From: Chloroflexota bacterium
GTDB lineage: Bacteria; Chloroflexota; Anaerolineae; Aggregatilineales; Phototrophicaceae
Direction of reading: 5' to 3'
Assembly: GCA_026707745.1 (NCBI GenBank)
Contig: JAPOWG010000006.1
Location: 1 to 64,000 of the forward strand
DNA: 64,000 nucleotides
Below the pieces are notes generated by a model that saw nothing but the letters and a program-made list of their open reading frames with translations, had not been told where the DNA came from and ran no database searches. A program made the translations under genes and the position numbers. Positions 45,785 through 54,204 of the stretch are shown here, piece after piece. Within the stretch, counting starts at the first letter, position 1; each line of letters begins with the position of its first letter.

Positions 45785-46231
45785 ATGCCGAGATTCGAAA
45801 ACCAGATCCTGATAAACCGCCCGGTTTTTCAGGTTTTTCAATATGTTGGCGACTTCAATAACGAGGTCCATTGGCGCAATGTGCAGGGTGTTGGCATCAC
45901 GAGCGGCAATCCCATCCGCGCCGGGACAATGGTGGCCATGACGCGCCGCATCGTCGGCCGCAAGGGATTCGTGAACAGCGACGTGACCGACTTCGAGCGC
46001 AACAAGAAGATAGAACTCAAGGGTTCCTACTGGGGTTTCCCCTTCATTTCGACGATAACCTTCGAGCACCGCGGTCAACAGACCAACGTCCGGGAAACAC
46101 TTGACATCCGCACCCGCTGGATGTTCTGGTTCGGCGTCTTTTTCAATTTGACGTTAAAAGGCGTCCTGCGAAGAGAATTGTCAAATCTCAAGCAGGTTCT
46201 GGATTCCCACGGAGATCGCAAGTCGAGCTAG
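45785..46231 (+). CDS. SRPBCC-fold protein
   Basis: A 148-residue single-domain protein of the START/Bet v1-like (polyketide cyclase/dehydrase) type. The N-terminus ENQILINRPVFQVFQYVGDF is typical, with alternating beta strands and a C-terminal amphipathic helix (RRELSNLKQVLDSHG). The fold binds hydrophobic ligands; specific function is unknown. A GGAAGTAGGTAG ribosome region precedes the ATG. It stands alone between cdsA and the DUF4013 pair. Confidence 0.82.
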   Translation: MPRFENQILINRPVFQVFQYVGDFNNEVHWRNVQGVGITSGNPIRAGTMVAMTRRIVGRKGFVNSDVTDFERNKKIELKGSYWGFPFISTITFEHRGQQTNVRETLDIRTRWMFWFGVFFNLTLKGVLRRELSNLKQVLDSHGDRKSS

Positions 46232-46389
46232 CGCGTTGCCGCGTCTGCAGAAGCGTCAGGCATTCGGCTCAAGCATCGCGCGGTGAAAGCCGTATCAGAA
46301 CCGATGCCGCTCGCTCGCGTAGTTAGCCTCGGGACATCTCTTGGCGAAACCTCCCGCACCGCAAGGCTCTCGACCCAAAGATTCCGAGA

Positions 46390-47256
46390 CTATTCGTAGC
46401 CGAACTTTTCCTTGCCCGGCATATCATATTCGTAGAGTTCAAGCGCCAGGCCGTATTGCGCGATCAAGTGCTGTGTCGAAAAATGCAGGAACAAGTTGGC
46501 AGCAAAGTAAATGATGAAACCAATAGTTGCGGCAACGACAAGGTCAGCGCCGACTACGGCGCCAAAAAGCCTTTCGAGGATTCCGCGCACCAGGGCGTAG
46601 ATGGCATAGAGAATCGCATTGTAGATAAAGAGCGTGAACGAAATGCTGATGTTTTCCCGAACGATGTCTATGTTCTTGGTGATTGAGAAAAGCGCGTCTC
46701 GCTTCTCTTGGGCGGCATAAATCGCAATACCAATCAGGTATGCCCAACCCGATAAGCAAACATAGCCAACAGCGGCGATGATCGCCGCCAGCGTTCCCAA
46801 GACGCCGATCAGTCCTCCTATGCTTGACAGTAAAGTGCCGACCAAAGCCAGAATGCCCAAAACCACCAGCGCGGCTATCCCGTACCAGAGACCGGACAAG
46901 AAAACCCAAAAGCCTTTGCGAAGGTTAGCGCCAACTTCAACGTTCGGCATCGTATCGTTGCCATGCATCACCGTTCGTACAACATCTACGCTGTATCCAT
47001 TAATCCAGAAGCCGCCCAAAACAAGAAAGGCAAGCAGGCCGAGCAAACCGGCGAACAAGCCCGCGCCCGGTTCCCCCGATTCGTCAGCAGGTCCGGCATC
47101 AACGCCGTAACCGAAAGTCTGCAGATGCGGCGTCCAATCGAAGGAATTGGCGACCAATATCATAAAAAAGGTGAATATGATGGTCAAAACGAGGACAATG
47201 CTGATGACCTTGGCGCTGTTGTGGAATGGGTACTTGAATGCGCGAATGAAGTCCAT
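46390..47256 (-). CDS. DUF4013 family membrane protein, tandem copy 2
   Basis: A 288-residue protein with about six membrane segments. It begins MDFIRAFKYPFHNSAKVISI, identical over at least 27 residues to the neighbour at 47355, then diverges in the loop near residues 40-65. Shared later segments are GYSVDVVR, GANLRKGFWVFLSGLWY and FLHFSTQHLIAQY. The function of the family is unknown. About 60 bases before the ATG are also shared with the neighbour, pointing to a duplication that included the upstream region. Confidence 0.8.
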   Translation of the reverse strand: MDFIRAFKYPFHNSAKVISIVLVLTIIFTFFMILVANSFDWTPHLQTFGYGVDAGPADESGEPGAGLFAGLLGLLAFLVLGGFWINGYSVDVVRTVMHGNDTMPNVEVGANLRKGFWVFLSGLWYGIAALVVLGILALVGTLLSSIGGLIGVLGTLAAIIAAVGYVCLSGWAYLIGIAIYAAQEKRDALFSITKNIDIVRENISISFTLFIYNAILYAIYALVRGILERLFGAVVGADLVVAATIGFIIYFAANLFLHFSTQHLIAQYGLALELYEYDMPGKEKFGYE

Positions 47257-47289
47257 TGTTTCTCTCTTTTCTACTAAAGGTCCCGGTTA

Positions 47290-47332
47290 TCTAAACACAG
47301 CCGCTCGGCGCGTAAGCGGCGAAAAGGCGAGC
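47290..47332. repeat. REP-like element, partial copy between the DUF4013 pair
   Basis: It carries ACACAGCCGCTCGGCGCGTAA followed by GCGGCGAAAAGG, but lacks the TCGCGGTTTATC end block. It lies in the duplicated upstream region of the 46390 gene. Confidence 0.6.
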
Positions 47333-47354
47333 GCCAGTGCTTTATAACCGAACG

Positions 47355-48224
47355 CTACCGGATGTGATCAACCTTGTCCTTGTCAAACTCGTTTTGACCG
47401 CCGATGCCAATTTCCAGGGCGTACTGGGCGATCAAATGCTGGGTGGAAAAGTGCTGGAACAGGTTAAAGGCATAATAGGTTATGAAGGTGATGACCGCTG
47501 CGACGACGATGTCCGGCCCAATAAATCCGCCAACCACACCTTCAACAATCGACCTCGCGATTCCATATATGATCATGAGCGCGATCATAAATGCGCTCAA
47601 CCGAATTGAGGGCCCGCGATGTTCCCGCGCAATTCGCATATTATGCCTGATCGCGAACAGAGCCGATCTGTCATCTGCCCAGGCATAGCGCGTCACACCG
47701 ACAAAATATGCCCAACCTGCGAGGAAAATATACGCGATAACTAGGACAATTGCCCCAATTGACGCAATGCTGCCCAACAGGAACGATAGCTTGGAAAAGA
47801 TGCCGACGAGGAGCCAGAGCACTACGCCCAGGAAGAGCGACACAATGACGTACCAGAGACCGGAGAGAAAGAGCCAGAAGCCCTTACGCAGGTTCGCGCC
47901 AATTTCGATACCGGGCATCGTATCGTAGTCCTTCATGATCGCGCGTATGACTTCGACGCTGTAGCCGCTCAGCCAGAAGCCTTCAAACACCATGACAGCC
48001 AACAATCCCAGCATACCCAGGAGGGCGCCCGAGCCCGGTTGATCGAGCTCGTTTACGCTATCCAGCGCGTGCCGGTAGCTTATAAACTGAAGATAGGAAG
48101 ACCAGTCATGCGAACTGGCGATGAGCGCGATGCAAAAAGTGAATATAATCGTCAAGACCAAAACGATGCTTATGACCTTGGCGCTGTTGTGGAAGGGGTA
48201 TTTGAATGCGCGAATGAAGTCCAT
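47355..48224 (-). CDS. DUF4013 family membrane protein, tandem copy 1
   Basis: A 289-residue paralogue of the gene at 46390, with the same N-terminus and the same six-segment plan. GYSVEVIRAIMKDYDTMP, ANLRKGFWLFLSGLWYVIV and NLFQHFSTQHLIAQYALE correspond to segments of the neighbour. The C-terminal tail GQNEFDKDKVDHIR is charged, probably cytoplasmic. A gap of 98 bases separates the two genes, which may form one transcript or two similar ones. Confidence 0.8.
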   Translation of the reverse strand: MDFIRAFKYPFHNSAKVISIVLVLTIIFTFCIALIASSHDWSSYLQFISYRHALDSVNELDQPGSGALLGMLGLLAVMVFEGFWLSGYSVEVIRAIMKDYDTMPGIEIGANLRKGFWLFLSGLWYVIVSLFLGVVLWLLVGIFSKLSFLLGSIASIGAIVLVIAYIFLAGWAYFVGVTRYAWADDRSALFAIRHNMRIAREHRGPSIRLSAFMIALMIIYGIARSIVEGVVGGFIGPDIVVAAVITFITYYAFNLFQHFSTQHLIAQYALEIGIGGQNEFDKDKVDHIR

Positions 48225-48259
48225 TGTTTCTCTCTTCTCTACTAAAAGTCTCGGTTATC

Positions 48260-48360
48260 TTAACACAGCCGCTCGGCGGCAGCGAAAAGATCTGCCGCGC
48301 TCACACAAAATATGAAACCTTCTCGTCGCATGAGCGTCGCGGTTTATCAAAAAAGAGTCG
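48260..48360. repeat. REP-like element, most complete copy
   Basis: It starts with CACAGCCGCTCGGCG, includes a perfect 7-bp hairpin GCGGCAG/CTGCCGC around CGAAAAGAT, then TTCTCGTCGCATGAGCG, and ends with TCGCGGTTTATCAAAAAA. Other copies are at 9366, 41431 (inverted), 41908 and 47290. It lies between the 3' end of the aldo/keto reductase gene and the DUF4013 gene start. Confidence 0.7.
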
Positions 48361-48379
48361 CAAAATAACACTGCGGTCT

Positions 48380-49354
48380 CTAAACCACTTCCTCCAGGCG
48401 GTCATGGGCGGGCGGCGGCGCGGGCGAAAGCGCCGCAATCCGCGCGTACCACTCGTCCGTCATGTCCACATCGAGCGCCGCCAGAGAGGCCTCAAGCTGT
48501 CCCATGTTTCGGGCGCCAATGATCGGCGCCGTAATCGCCGGATTCGCCATCACCCAGGCCACTGCCAAGGTAGCGGGATGGACACCACATTCCGTCGCAT
48601 GCGCGCTGAAATCGGCAGCGGTTTGAAAGTAGTCAGCCACACCATAGCGTTTGACATACATCTGGTTCTCGATCAAGCGTCCGGAATCCGGCCTGGCGTC
48701 GGGACTGTACTTGCCCGTTAAAAGCCCGCCGCCCAAGGGGCTGTATGGAATGACGCCTATCCGCTCTTCACGCGCCAGCGGCAGGATCTCCACTTCGGCC
48801 TGTCGCTTGACCAGGTTGTACATCGGCTGGAGACATTCAATGCGCGCCAGACCTTCGTATTTGGCAATGCCCTGGGCCTTCATCACCTGCCAGGCCGACC
48901 AGTTGCTCACGGCCGGATACAGAATCTTCCCCTGCCGCACCAGATCGTCCAAAGCGCGCAGTGTTTCCTCAACCGGCGTATCGACGTCGTAATGATGCAG
49001 GAAATAGACATCAATCCGGTCGGTCTTCAACCGCCGCAAGCTGTCTTCGACGGCGATCTGGATATGCCGGCGGGAAGCCCCGCTCTGGTTAAGATCCGGT
49101 CCGGTTGCCGAAACGACCTTGGTCGTCAGGACGATCTCGTCCCGGCAATCGGCGATCAAATCGCCCAGGATTTCCTCCGAACGACCGCCGGCATAGACAT
49201 TGGCGCAGTCAAAGAAATTGATGCCGACCTCGCGGCAGCGGTTGAACATGCGCGCCGATTCGGCTTCATCGGCGATATCGCCAAACGACATTGTGCCAAA
49301 ACAAAGCGACGAGACCTTGACGCCAGTACGCCCGAGTATGCGGTAGTCCATCAT
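48380..49354 (-). CDS. Aldo/keto reductase
   Basis: A 324-residue reductase with the tetrad visible: Asp in NFFDCANVYAGG and the Tyr within it, Lys in VLTTKVV near residue 82, and His in YFLHHYDVD near 120. It resembles the YhdN/Tas-like branch acting on aldehydes. It is the last gene of the minus-strand operon that starts with the GNAT at 53192, 107 bases after PhzF, and could reduce an aminoaldehyde from amine oxidation (inference). Start at 49354 (two ATGs in a row), preceded by a GGAG site. Confidence 0.88.
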   Translation of the reverse strand: MMDYRILGRTGVKVSSLCFGTMSFGDIADEAESARMFNRCREVGINFFDCANVYAGGRSEEILGDLIADCRDEIVLTTKVVSATGPDLNQSGASRRHIQIAVEDSLRRLKTDRIDVYFLHHYDVDTPVEETLRALDDLVRQGKILYPAVSNWSAWQVMKAQGIAKYEGLARIECLQPMYNLVKRQAEVEILPLAREERIGVIPYSPLGGGLLTGKYSPDARPDSGRLIENQMYVKRYGVADYFQTAADFSAHATECGVHPATLAVAWVMANPAITAPIIGARNMGQLEASLAALDVDMTDEWYARIAALSPAPPPAHDRLEEVV

Positions 49355-49461
49355 CTCCAGCCCTCTCAGTTCTTCGAAATCCTCACAAAGTGTACAGCAC
49401 AAAGTTCTGGCGGGGCAAGCGGCGAAGCCTCGCCTGGATCCGCTTTTGGACAGCGGCGAAA

Positions 49462-50343
49462 TCAATCGTCAGCGGCGAGCTGCCCCTGCGCGACCAATTC
49501 CACCCGACCTCCTACTCGGATGTCGATACCGGCAGCGCTCCTTTGCGCCTCCAGGTAAAGCAGTGACGGGCGCCCGATCTGGTAGCCTTGCTCGGCCCGC
49601 AGTTTGACCTGGTCGCCGCCCGTATATCCATATTCTACGCTGTATGCGGCGATGCAGCCACCGGCGCTGCCTGTGGCCGGATCTTCCGGCGCGCCGTATA
49701 CATCGTCCAGCACGCGTACATGGATGTCATTCTCGCTAGCGAGCGCCTCGGCGCAGAAAATGGCCGGCGCTATGGCATCGTGCGGGCCCAGCAAGGCGCG
49801 CAAACGATCGAGATTCACTTGTGAACGCTTGACCGCATCCAGGGAGGCCATCGGCACAAGCACAAAGGGCATGCCAGTTGACACCTCCTGAATTGGAAAA
49901 CGGCCGTCGATATCCTCTTCTTCAACGTTGAGAATGCGAGCCAAATCGGCCGGCTCGAAACGCTGACCGAAGGTCGGTTGATTTTGTCGCATCCAGATGA
50001 CGCCGTCGTCGGCGAAGGAAACCGGGATTTGCCCCGCAGCCAGGTTAAGGTTCACGCGCTTTACTTCCGCCTCGATAAGTTCCCGCCGGATGACGAATGC
50101 GGTGCCAAGGACCGGGTGCCCGGCAAAGGGCACTTCGACCTCTGGCATAAATATTCTGACATTGTATCCGCCCTTTTCGGGCCTGTTTGATGTGACAAAG
50201 GTGATTTCAGAAAAATTGATTTCCTTTGCCAACTGCTGCATCAAGACCGTCGGCGGATCGCCCAGGTAGACCGCCAACTGGTTGCCCGTGTATTTTCGTC
50301 CGATGGTGAAGACGTCGACGATGAAAAAGTCAATTCTCGACAT
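49462..50343 (-). CDS. PhzF-family isomerase/epimerase-like protein
   Basis: A 293-residue protein with the diaminopimelate-epimerase fold seen in PhzF. The catalytic Glu is in INFSEITFV near residue 47; FAGHPVLGTA near 75 and EDPATGSAGGC near 225 are the other family marks. The family includes phenazine enzymes and many proteins of unknown substrate; no phenazine genes are nearby. The ATG at 50343 (MSRIDFF) is favoured over one 15 bases upstream. It lies 17 bases after the nitrilase-type gene. Confidence 0.9.
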   Translation of the reverse strand: MSRIDFFIVDVFTIGRKYTGNQLAVYLGDPPTVLMQQLAKEINFSEITFVTSNRPEKGGYNVRIFMPEVEVPFAGHPVLGTAFVIRRELIEAEVKRVNLNLAAGQIPVSFADDGVIWMRQNQPTFGQRFEPADLARILNVEEEDIDGRFPIQEVSTGMPFVLVPMASLDAVKRSQVNLDRLRALLGPHDAIAPAIFCAEALASENDIHVRVLDDVYGAPEDPATGSAGGCIAAYSVEYGYTGGDQVKLRAEQGYQIGRPSLLYLEAQRSAAGIDIRVGGRVELVAQGQLAADD

Positions 50344-50360
50344 TTTGTCCCGCTCCAAGT

Positions 50361-51248
50361 CTAGCTCAGTGTATCGTTCCAGCGCTGCGGTGGCGGCGGA
50401 TCATATCCTGCCAACAGGCGACCGTAATGCTGCGGCCGACGTTGATGCAACAAAGGAAAGAGCGCCAGGTATTGCTCCCGCAGATCCGCTTTCAATATGG
50501 CATGGATCACTTCGTCGCCGTCGCGGCCCGCCTGCGCCAATACTTTTCCCAGCGGATCGCAGATAAAGCTGCTTCCATAGAAGGTCACGGCATTCTCGCG
50601 CCCCACACGATTGCAGGCGGCGACAAAGACGCCGTTGGCAACGGCATGACCGCGCATGACCGTTTGCCAGGCATCGGCGGAATCGAAGTCGCTCGCGGTT
50701 GGTTCCGATCCGATGGCTGTCGGATAGGCGATCAGCTCAGCCCCTTCCAGCGCATAGATCCTTGCCAATTCAGGAAACCACTGGTCGTAGCAAGTAGGCG
50801 CCGCCAGCTTAACCGTTCCCAGTTCGTGCACCGGAAATTTGTCCGCTCCTCCGAAATAGTCCGTTTCGTGATATCCCTCGCCGGAGGGTATATGCATCTT
50901 ACGGGTATAATGCGCCAGTTTTCCATCGGCCCTGTGAACCGTAGCAGTATCCCAGAAGCCCCCGGCTTCGTCTCGCTCAAACAGGCTGCCGATGATTGTG
51001 ACACGGCGCTCGCGCGCAAGTTCACCGAAGAACTGCTCGGAGACACCGCCCTCCAGCGGCTCCGCCCAAGAAAAGCCCTCGCCGTCGCGCACACCAGGGA
51101 AATACGGCAGGATCGAAAACTCCGGCAAGCAAATCAAATCCGCCCCAGTCCCCGCGGCCTCCGCTACCAAGTCTCGATAGAGCGCTCTGGTCGACGCTTG
51201 TTCGCCGGTCCAGTGACCCTGGACGAGCGCGATGTGAACGTCTTTCAT
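50361..51248 (-). CDS. Carbon-nitrogen hydrolase, N-carbamoylputrescine amidase-like
   Basis: A 295-residue nitrilase-superfamily enzyme with the Glu-Lys-Cys triad: LPEFS near residue 42, RKMHIP near 118, and TCYDQWFPE near 155. The last block matches N-carbamoylputrescine amidases (CWDQWFPE), which release ammonia and CO2 to give putrescine. This fits its neighbours: an amine oxidase and, divergently, a spermidine/putrescine transporter. A beta-ureidopropionase-type activity is the alternative. GAGGGGGAAGG precedes the ATG at 51248. Confidence 0.88.
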   Translation of the reverse strand: MKDVHIALVQGHWTGEQASTRALYRDLVAEAAGTGADLICLPEFSILPYFPGVRDGEGFSWAEPLEGGVSEQFFGELARERRVTIIGSLFERDEAGGFWDTATVHRADGKLAHYTRKMHIPSGEGYHETDYFGGADKFPVHELGTVKLAAPTCYDQWFPELARIYALEGAELIAYPTAIGSEPTASDFDSADAWQTVMRGHAVANGVFVAACNRVGRENAVTFYGSSFICDPLGKVLAQAGRDGDEVIHAILKADLREQYLALFPLLHQRRPQHYGRLLAGYDPPPPQRWNDTLS

Positions 51249-51258
51249 GCCTTCCCCC

Positions 51259-52521
51259 TCATTGGCCGGCAATAATCTCGCCCGCGGCGCGCTGACCAGT
51301 GAAGTAGGCGCCGTGCACCATCGCCGTCAGATGGTGCGGCGCGCTCGCTTCCCCGGCCCAGTAAAGTGGCGGCGTGGGCATTGCCAGTTTTTCGCGCGCG
51401 GCGTAATGACCGGGCAAGCAAACGCTGTATCCGCCCCGGGCAAATTCGTCTTGGGGCCAATTGATCCAGCGCGCTTTGACATATTGCAGATCCGGTTGGC
51501 CGATCTCCCGGCGCAAGGTATCCAGCCCCTTTTGAAGCGCCGCCTCTTCGCCCAAGTCCAGCATTTCTCGGGCATAATCGCCGGTGAAAAATGCGGTCCA
51601 AACGACATCTCCTTTTTCTCGTCCCAGCGATGGCGACCACCACATGGGCGGATTGTCCCTGGCATAGATGGCGCCGATCGAGCGATCGAGGATCGGCCCA
51701 TCAAACTGGTAGACCATCTTCATGACAGGACCCATCTGCAAGCCGTCCAGCGCTTCCCGCTTCGATCGAGGCAGAACGGGATCGAACAGGACCGCCCCCG
51801 CTTTCAATACGCCTACCGGCAAGGTTAGAACCGCGACATCAGCCTCGACGGTCTCGTTCTCGATAGTGGTGACAGAGACCGCCTCCCGCCAACTGATCCC
51901 CCCTACAATCTTGTTCAGGCGGATATCCAGGCCTTCAGCCAGTTGCTCGTAGTATGAATCATAGCCATCCAGTATACGATAGTCGCTGTAGTCCTGTTCG
52001 CCGTCGCTGTCTTTGAAAAGATGAGCATGCGCTTTGGCGTTGAGATAGCGCATGCTGTCGCCTTCAGCGTTGGCAAAGGACCGCTGTACGTAGCGCAACT
52101 GCTGATCCGAAAAACCGATCCGTCGTAGATACGTCGCCAGATCTTCATCGTTATGCGGCTCTGGCACATCACCAAGGTCCCATGTGCGCGTCGCATCCAG
52201 TTCAGGGGAGATCCGCCGCGCCTGCTCCATTGTCATCCAAGCGCCGTCTTCCGTGCGGATCATCGAATCCGCGATCTTGTTCCAATGCCAGGTGGAGAGA
52301 CCCAGCTTGCGCACCCATTGCCAGGTATTTACCTCCGCTGATCGCCCGTGTATCAACTCGGCGCCGAATTCCACCGGGATATTCGCGAAATCGCGGCTGG
52401 TCCAAACCCGGCCGCCGATGCGATCACGGCCTTCCAATACGACCACTTCAATTCCCGCGCTTTTAAGGTGAAAGGCGGCTGACAATCCCGCGATGCCCGC
52501 GCCGATGACGATCGCTCTCAT
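51259..52521 (-). CDS. Flavin-containing monoamine/polyamine oxidase
   Basis: A 420-residue FAD enzyme. The N-terminal dinucleotide site is VIGAGIAGLSAAFHLKSAGI, followed by LEGRDRIGGRVWTS, typical of amine oxidases. The C-terminal FAD-contact segment is YWAGEASAPHHLTAMVHGAY. It would oxidise a primary or secondary amine to an aldehyde, with ammonia and peroxide. Substrate is inferred to be a polyamine from the neighbours. The start at 52521 overlaps the GNAT stop (ATGA); the 82-residue upstream extension of the frame is inside the GNAT gene and is not real. Confidence 0.92.
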   Translation of the reverse strand: MRAIVIGAGIAGLSAAFHLKSAGIEVVVLEGRDRIGGRVWTSRDFANIPVEFGAELIHGRSAEVNTWQWVRKLGLSTWHWNKIADSMIRTEDGAWMTMEQARRISPELDATRTWDLGDVPEPHNDEDLATYLRRIGFSDQQLRYVQRSFANAEGDSMRYLNAKAHAHLFKDSDGEQDYSDYRILDGYDSYYEQLAEGLDIRLNKIVGGISWREAVSVTTIENETVEADVAVLTLPVGVLKAGAVLFDPVLPRSKREALDGLQMGPVMKMVYQFDGPILDRSIGAIYARDNPPMWWSPSLGREKGDVVWTAFFTGDYAREMLDLGEEAALQKGLDTLRREIGQPDLQYVKARWINWPQDEFARGGYSVCLPGHYAAREKLAMPTPPLYWAGEASAPHHLTAMVHGAYFTGQRAAGEIIAGQ

Positions 52522-53192
52522 GTGACCGCCGCTCCAGCCTGGTAGTCGGGATTCTCCCAAACGATAAGCACGCCGGCATCGCCCGCCGCCGGCTCGTCGA
52601 GATAGTCGGTCACCACATAGTCGACGCGAAAACCGCGATTCATCTGCATGGTCACCGTTGGATCGCTGAGTTCGCGCGCCATGACCTTTTCCCCATAAGT
52701 GACCACATCCATCTCGCCAGCGTATCGGGCATAGCCCATGAGCATACCTACCGCATACCATCCGCACAAGTTCAACCGACGCGCCAACTGAAAGCGCGCA
52801 TGATAGAGTTTGGTCCCGATGCCGCGACCCTGATAAAGGGGGCGCACAGCCATCTCGACACCGTAGAGCCAGCGCCCGGCCGGTTCATGCGCGCTTATTT
52901 CCAGATCGCCAATAGCCGATATCCAGCCCAGCGCCTTTTCGCTGGGCGGGCGCGACGTGCGCATGGTCGCGGCCATGCCCACGACTTTGCCGCCGCCGAC
53001 TGTCGCTGAGAATTGTCCTGCCGGAAATCGCCAGATCTGCGCGCGCACATGTGCCGGCGTCATGCAATCGCCGCAAGCTTCGCCCAGCCCTACGCCAAAT
53101 GCCTCGCGTACGGTCTCGCTGACGCCGACAGCGTGCTTTGGCGAGGTATTGTGGATTTGCAGATTGCTTAAGCTATCAGGTTTGCTGGCCAT
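52518..53192 (-). CDS. GNAT-family N-acetyltransferase
   Basis: A 224-residue acetyltransferase. The acetyl-CoA site is RPLYQGRGIGTKLYHAR (Q/R-x-x-G-x-G/A) near residue 118, flanked by the GNAT strands. The C-terminal end, with LIVWENPD, is shared with the GNAT at 61559. It opens the amine-catabolic operon and faces the polyamine transporter operon, so a polyamine or amine acceptor is plausible. Three Cys residues near 39-43 (EACGDC) are unusual. Confidence 0.82.
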   Translation of the reverse strand: MASKPDSLSNLQIHNTSPKHAVGVSETVREAFGVGLGEACGDCMTPAHVRAQIWRFPAGQFSATVGGGKVVGMAATMRTSRPPSEKALGWISAIGDLEISAHEPAGRWLYGVEMAVRPLYQGRGIGTKLYHARFQLARRLNLCGWYAVGMLMGYARYAGEMDVVTYGEKVMARELSDPTVTMQMNRGFRVDYVVTDYLDEPAAGDAGVLIVWENPDYQAGAAVT

Positions 53193-53344
53193 GCAGCCAA
53201 CCTTAGCGCAAAGCCGGAAGATAAGCTAGAATGACGCAGGCTTAAGATGTTGGGGCTTCAGACGAGCCTCAGCAGAATAAGGGTCGCGGACAACTCTCCC
53301 AAATAGAAAAGGGAAATTGAGGTACTTTTCATAAAGCATATTCC

Positions 53345-54202
53345 ATGACAAGCTGGCTTGCGAGGAAACGAGAGAGCGGATTCCTGCTGGCAATTCCCAC
53401 GATTGCCTGGTTGTTGATTCTCTTTGTCCTGCCTCTTGTCATCGTTATGATCGTCAGCTTTATGTCACGCGGGCGTGGCGGCGTCGCCATCATGCCTTTC
53501 ACAATTGAGCATTATCAGCGCAGTTTCGGCATCTTCTCCATCATTCTTTGGCGATCGATCAGCCTGGCGGCCTTGACCACCCTTGTTTGCCTTGTGATAG
53601 GATATCCACTCGCCTTTTTCATTAGCACCCGTCGCAACCGTCTCTTTCAACAAGTCACACTATTTCTCGTGATCTTGCCTTTTTGGACGAATTTCTTGAT
53701 CCGCACTTACGCCTGGCGCATTCTGCTCGGCGATGAAGGCACAATCAACGGTTTCTTGCTGAGCCTGGGAGTGATTGACGATCCGATACAAATGCTCAAT
53801 ACGCAGTTTGCCGTACTGGTGGGACTGGTATACGGTTTCTTGCCCTTCATGGTGCTGCCAATATACGCCTCGGTCGAGCGCTTCAACTTTCGCTATGTAG
53901 ATGCCGCGCACGACCTGGGAGCAAATGACTTGCGCACTTTCCTTCGCGTAGTCCTGCCCCTGACCTTGCCGGGCGTGCTGGCCGGCTGCGCGCTGGTCTT
54001 CATTCCATCGGTGGGCGCCTTTGTCACGCCCGACTTGCTAGGCGGCACCAAAGGACTGATGATCGGCAACTTGATTAACAATCAGTTCGGCGGCTCCGGC
54101 AATATGCCATTGGGGTCGGCGCTGTCAATCGTCATGATGGCGGTCGTGATGTTGTCGCTAGTTGTCTACCTGCTTGCCAATCGTAGGGATCGAGGCGCAT
54201 AG
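53345..54202 (+). CDS. potB: Spermidine/putrescine ABC transporter permease (PotB type)
   Basis: A 285-residue permease with six membrane segments. The EAA-type loop DAAHDLGANDLRTFLRVVLP is near residue 190; PFWTNFLIRTYAWRILL near 115 is a PotB hallmark. It forms the channel with the next gene's product. No ribosome site is visible before the ATG, and the leader is short, so the start is less certain. The operon order is B-C-D-A. Confidence 0.92.
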   Translation: MTSWLARKRESGFLLAIPTIAWLLILFVLPLVIVMIVSFMSRGRGGVAIMPFTIEHYQRSFGIFSIILWRSISLAALTTLVCLVIGYPLAFFISTRRNRLFQQVTLFLVILPFWTNFLIRTYAWRILLGDEGTINGFLLSLGVIDDPIQMLNTQFAVLVGLVYGFLPFMVLPIYASVERFNFRYVDAAHDLGANDLRTFLRVVLPLTLPGVLAGCALVFIPSVGAFVTPDLLGGTKGLMIGNLINNQFGGSGNMPLGSALSIVMMAVVMLSLVVYLLANRRDRGA

Positions 54203-54204
54203 CC

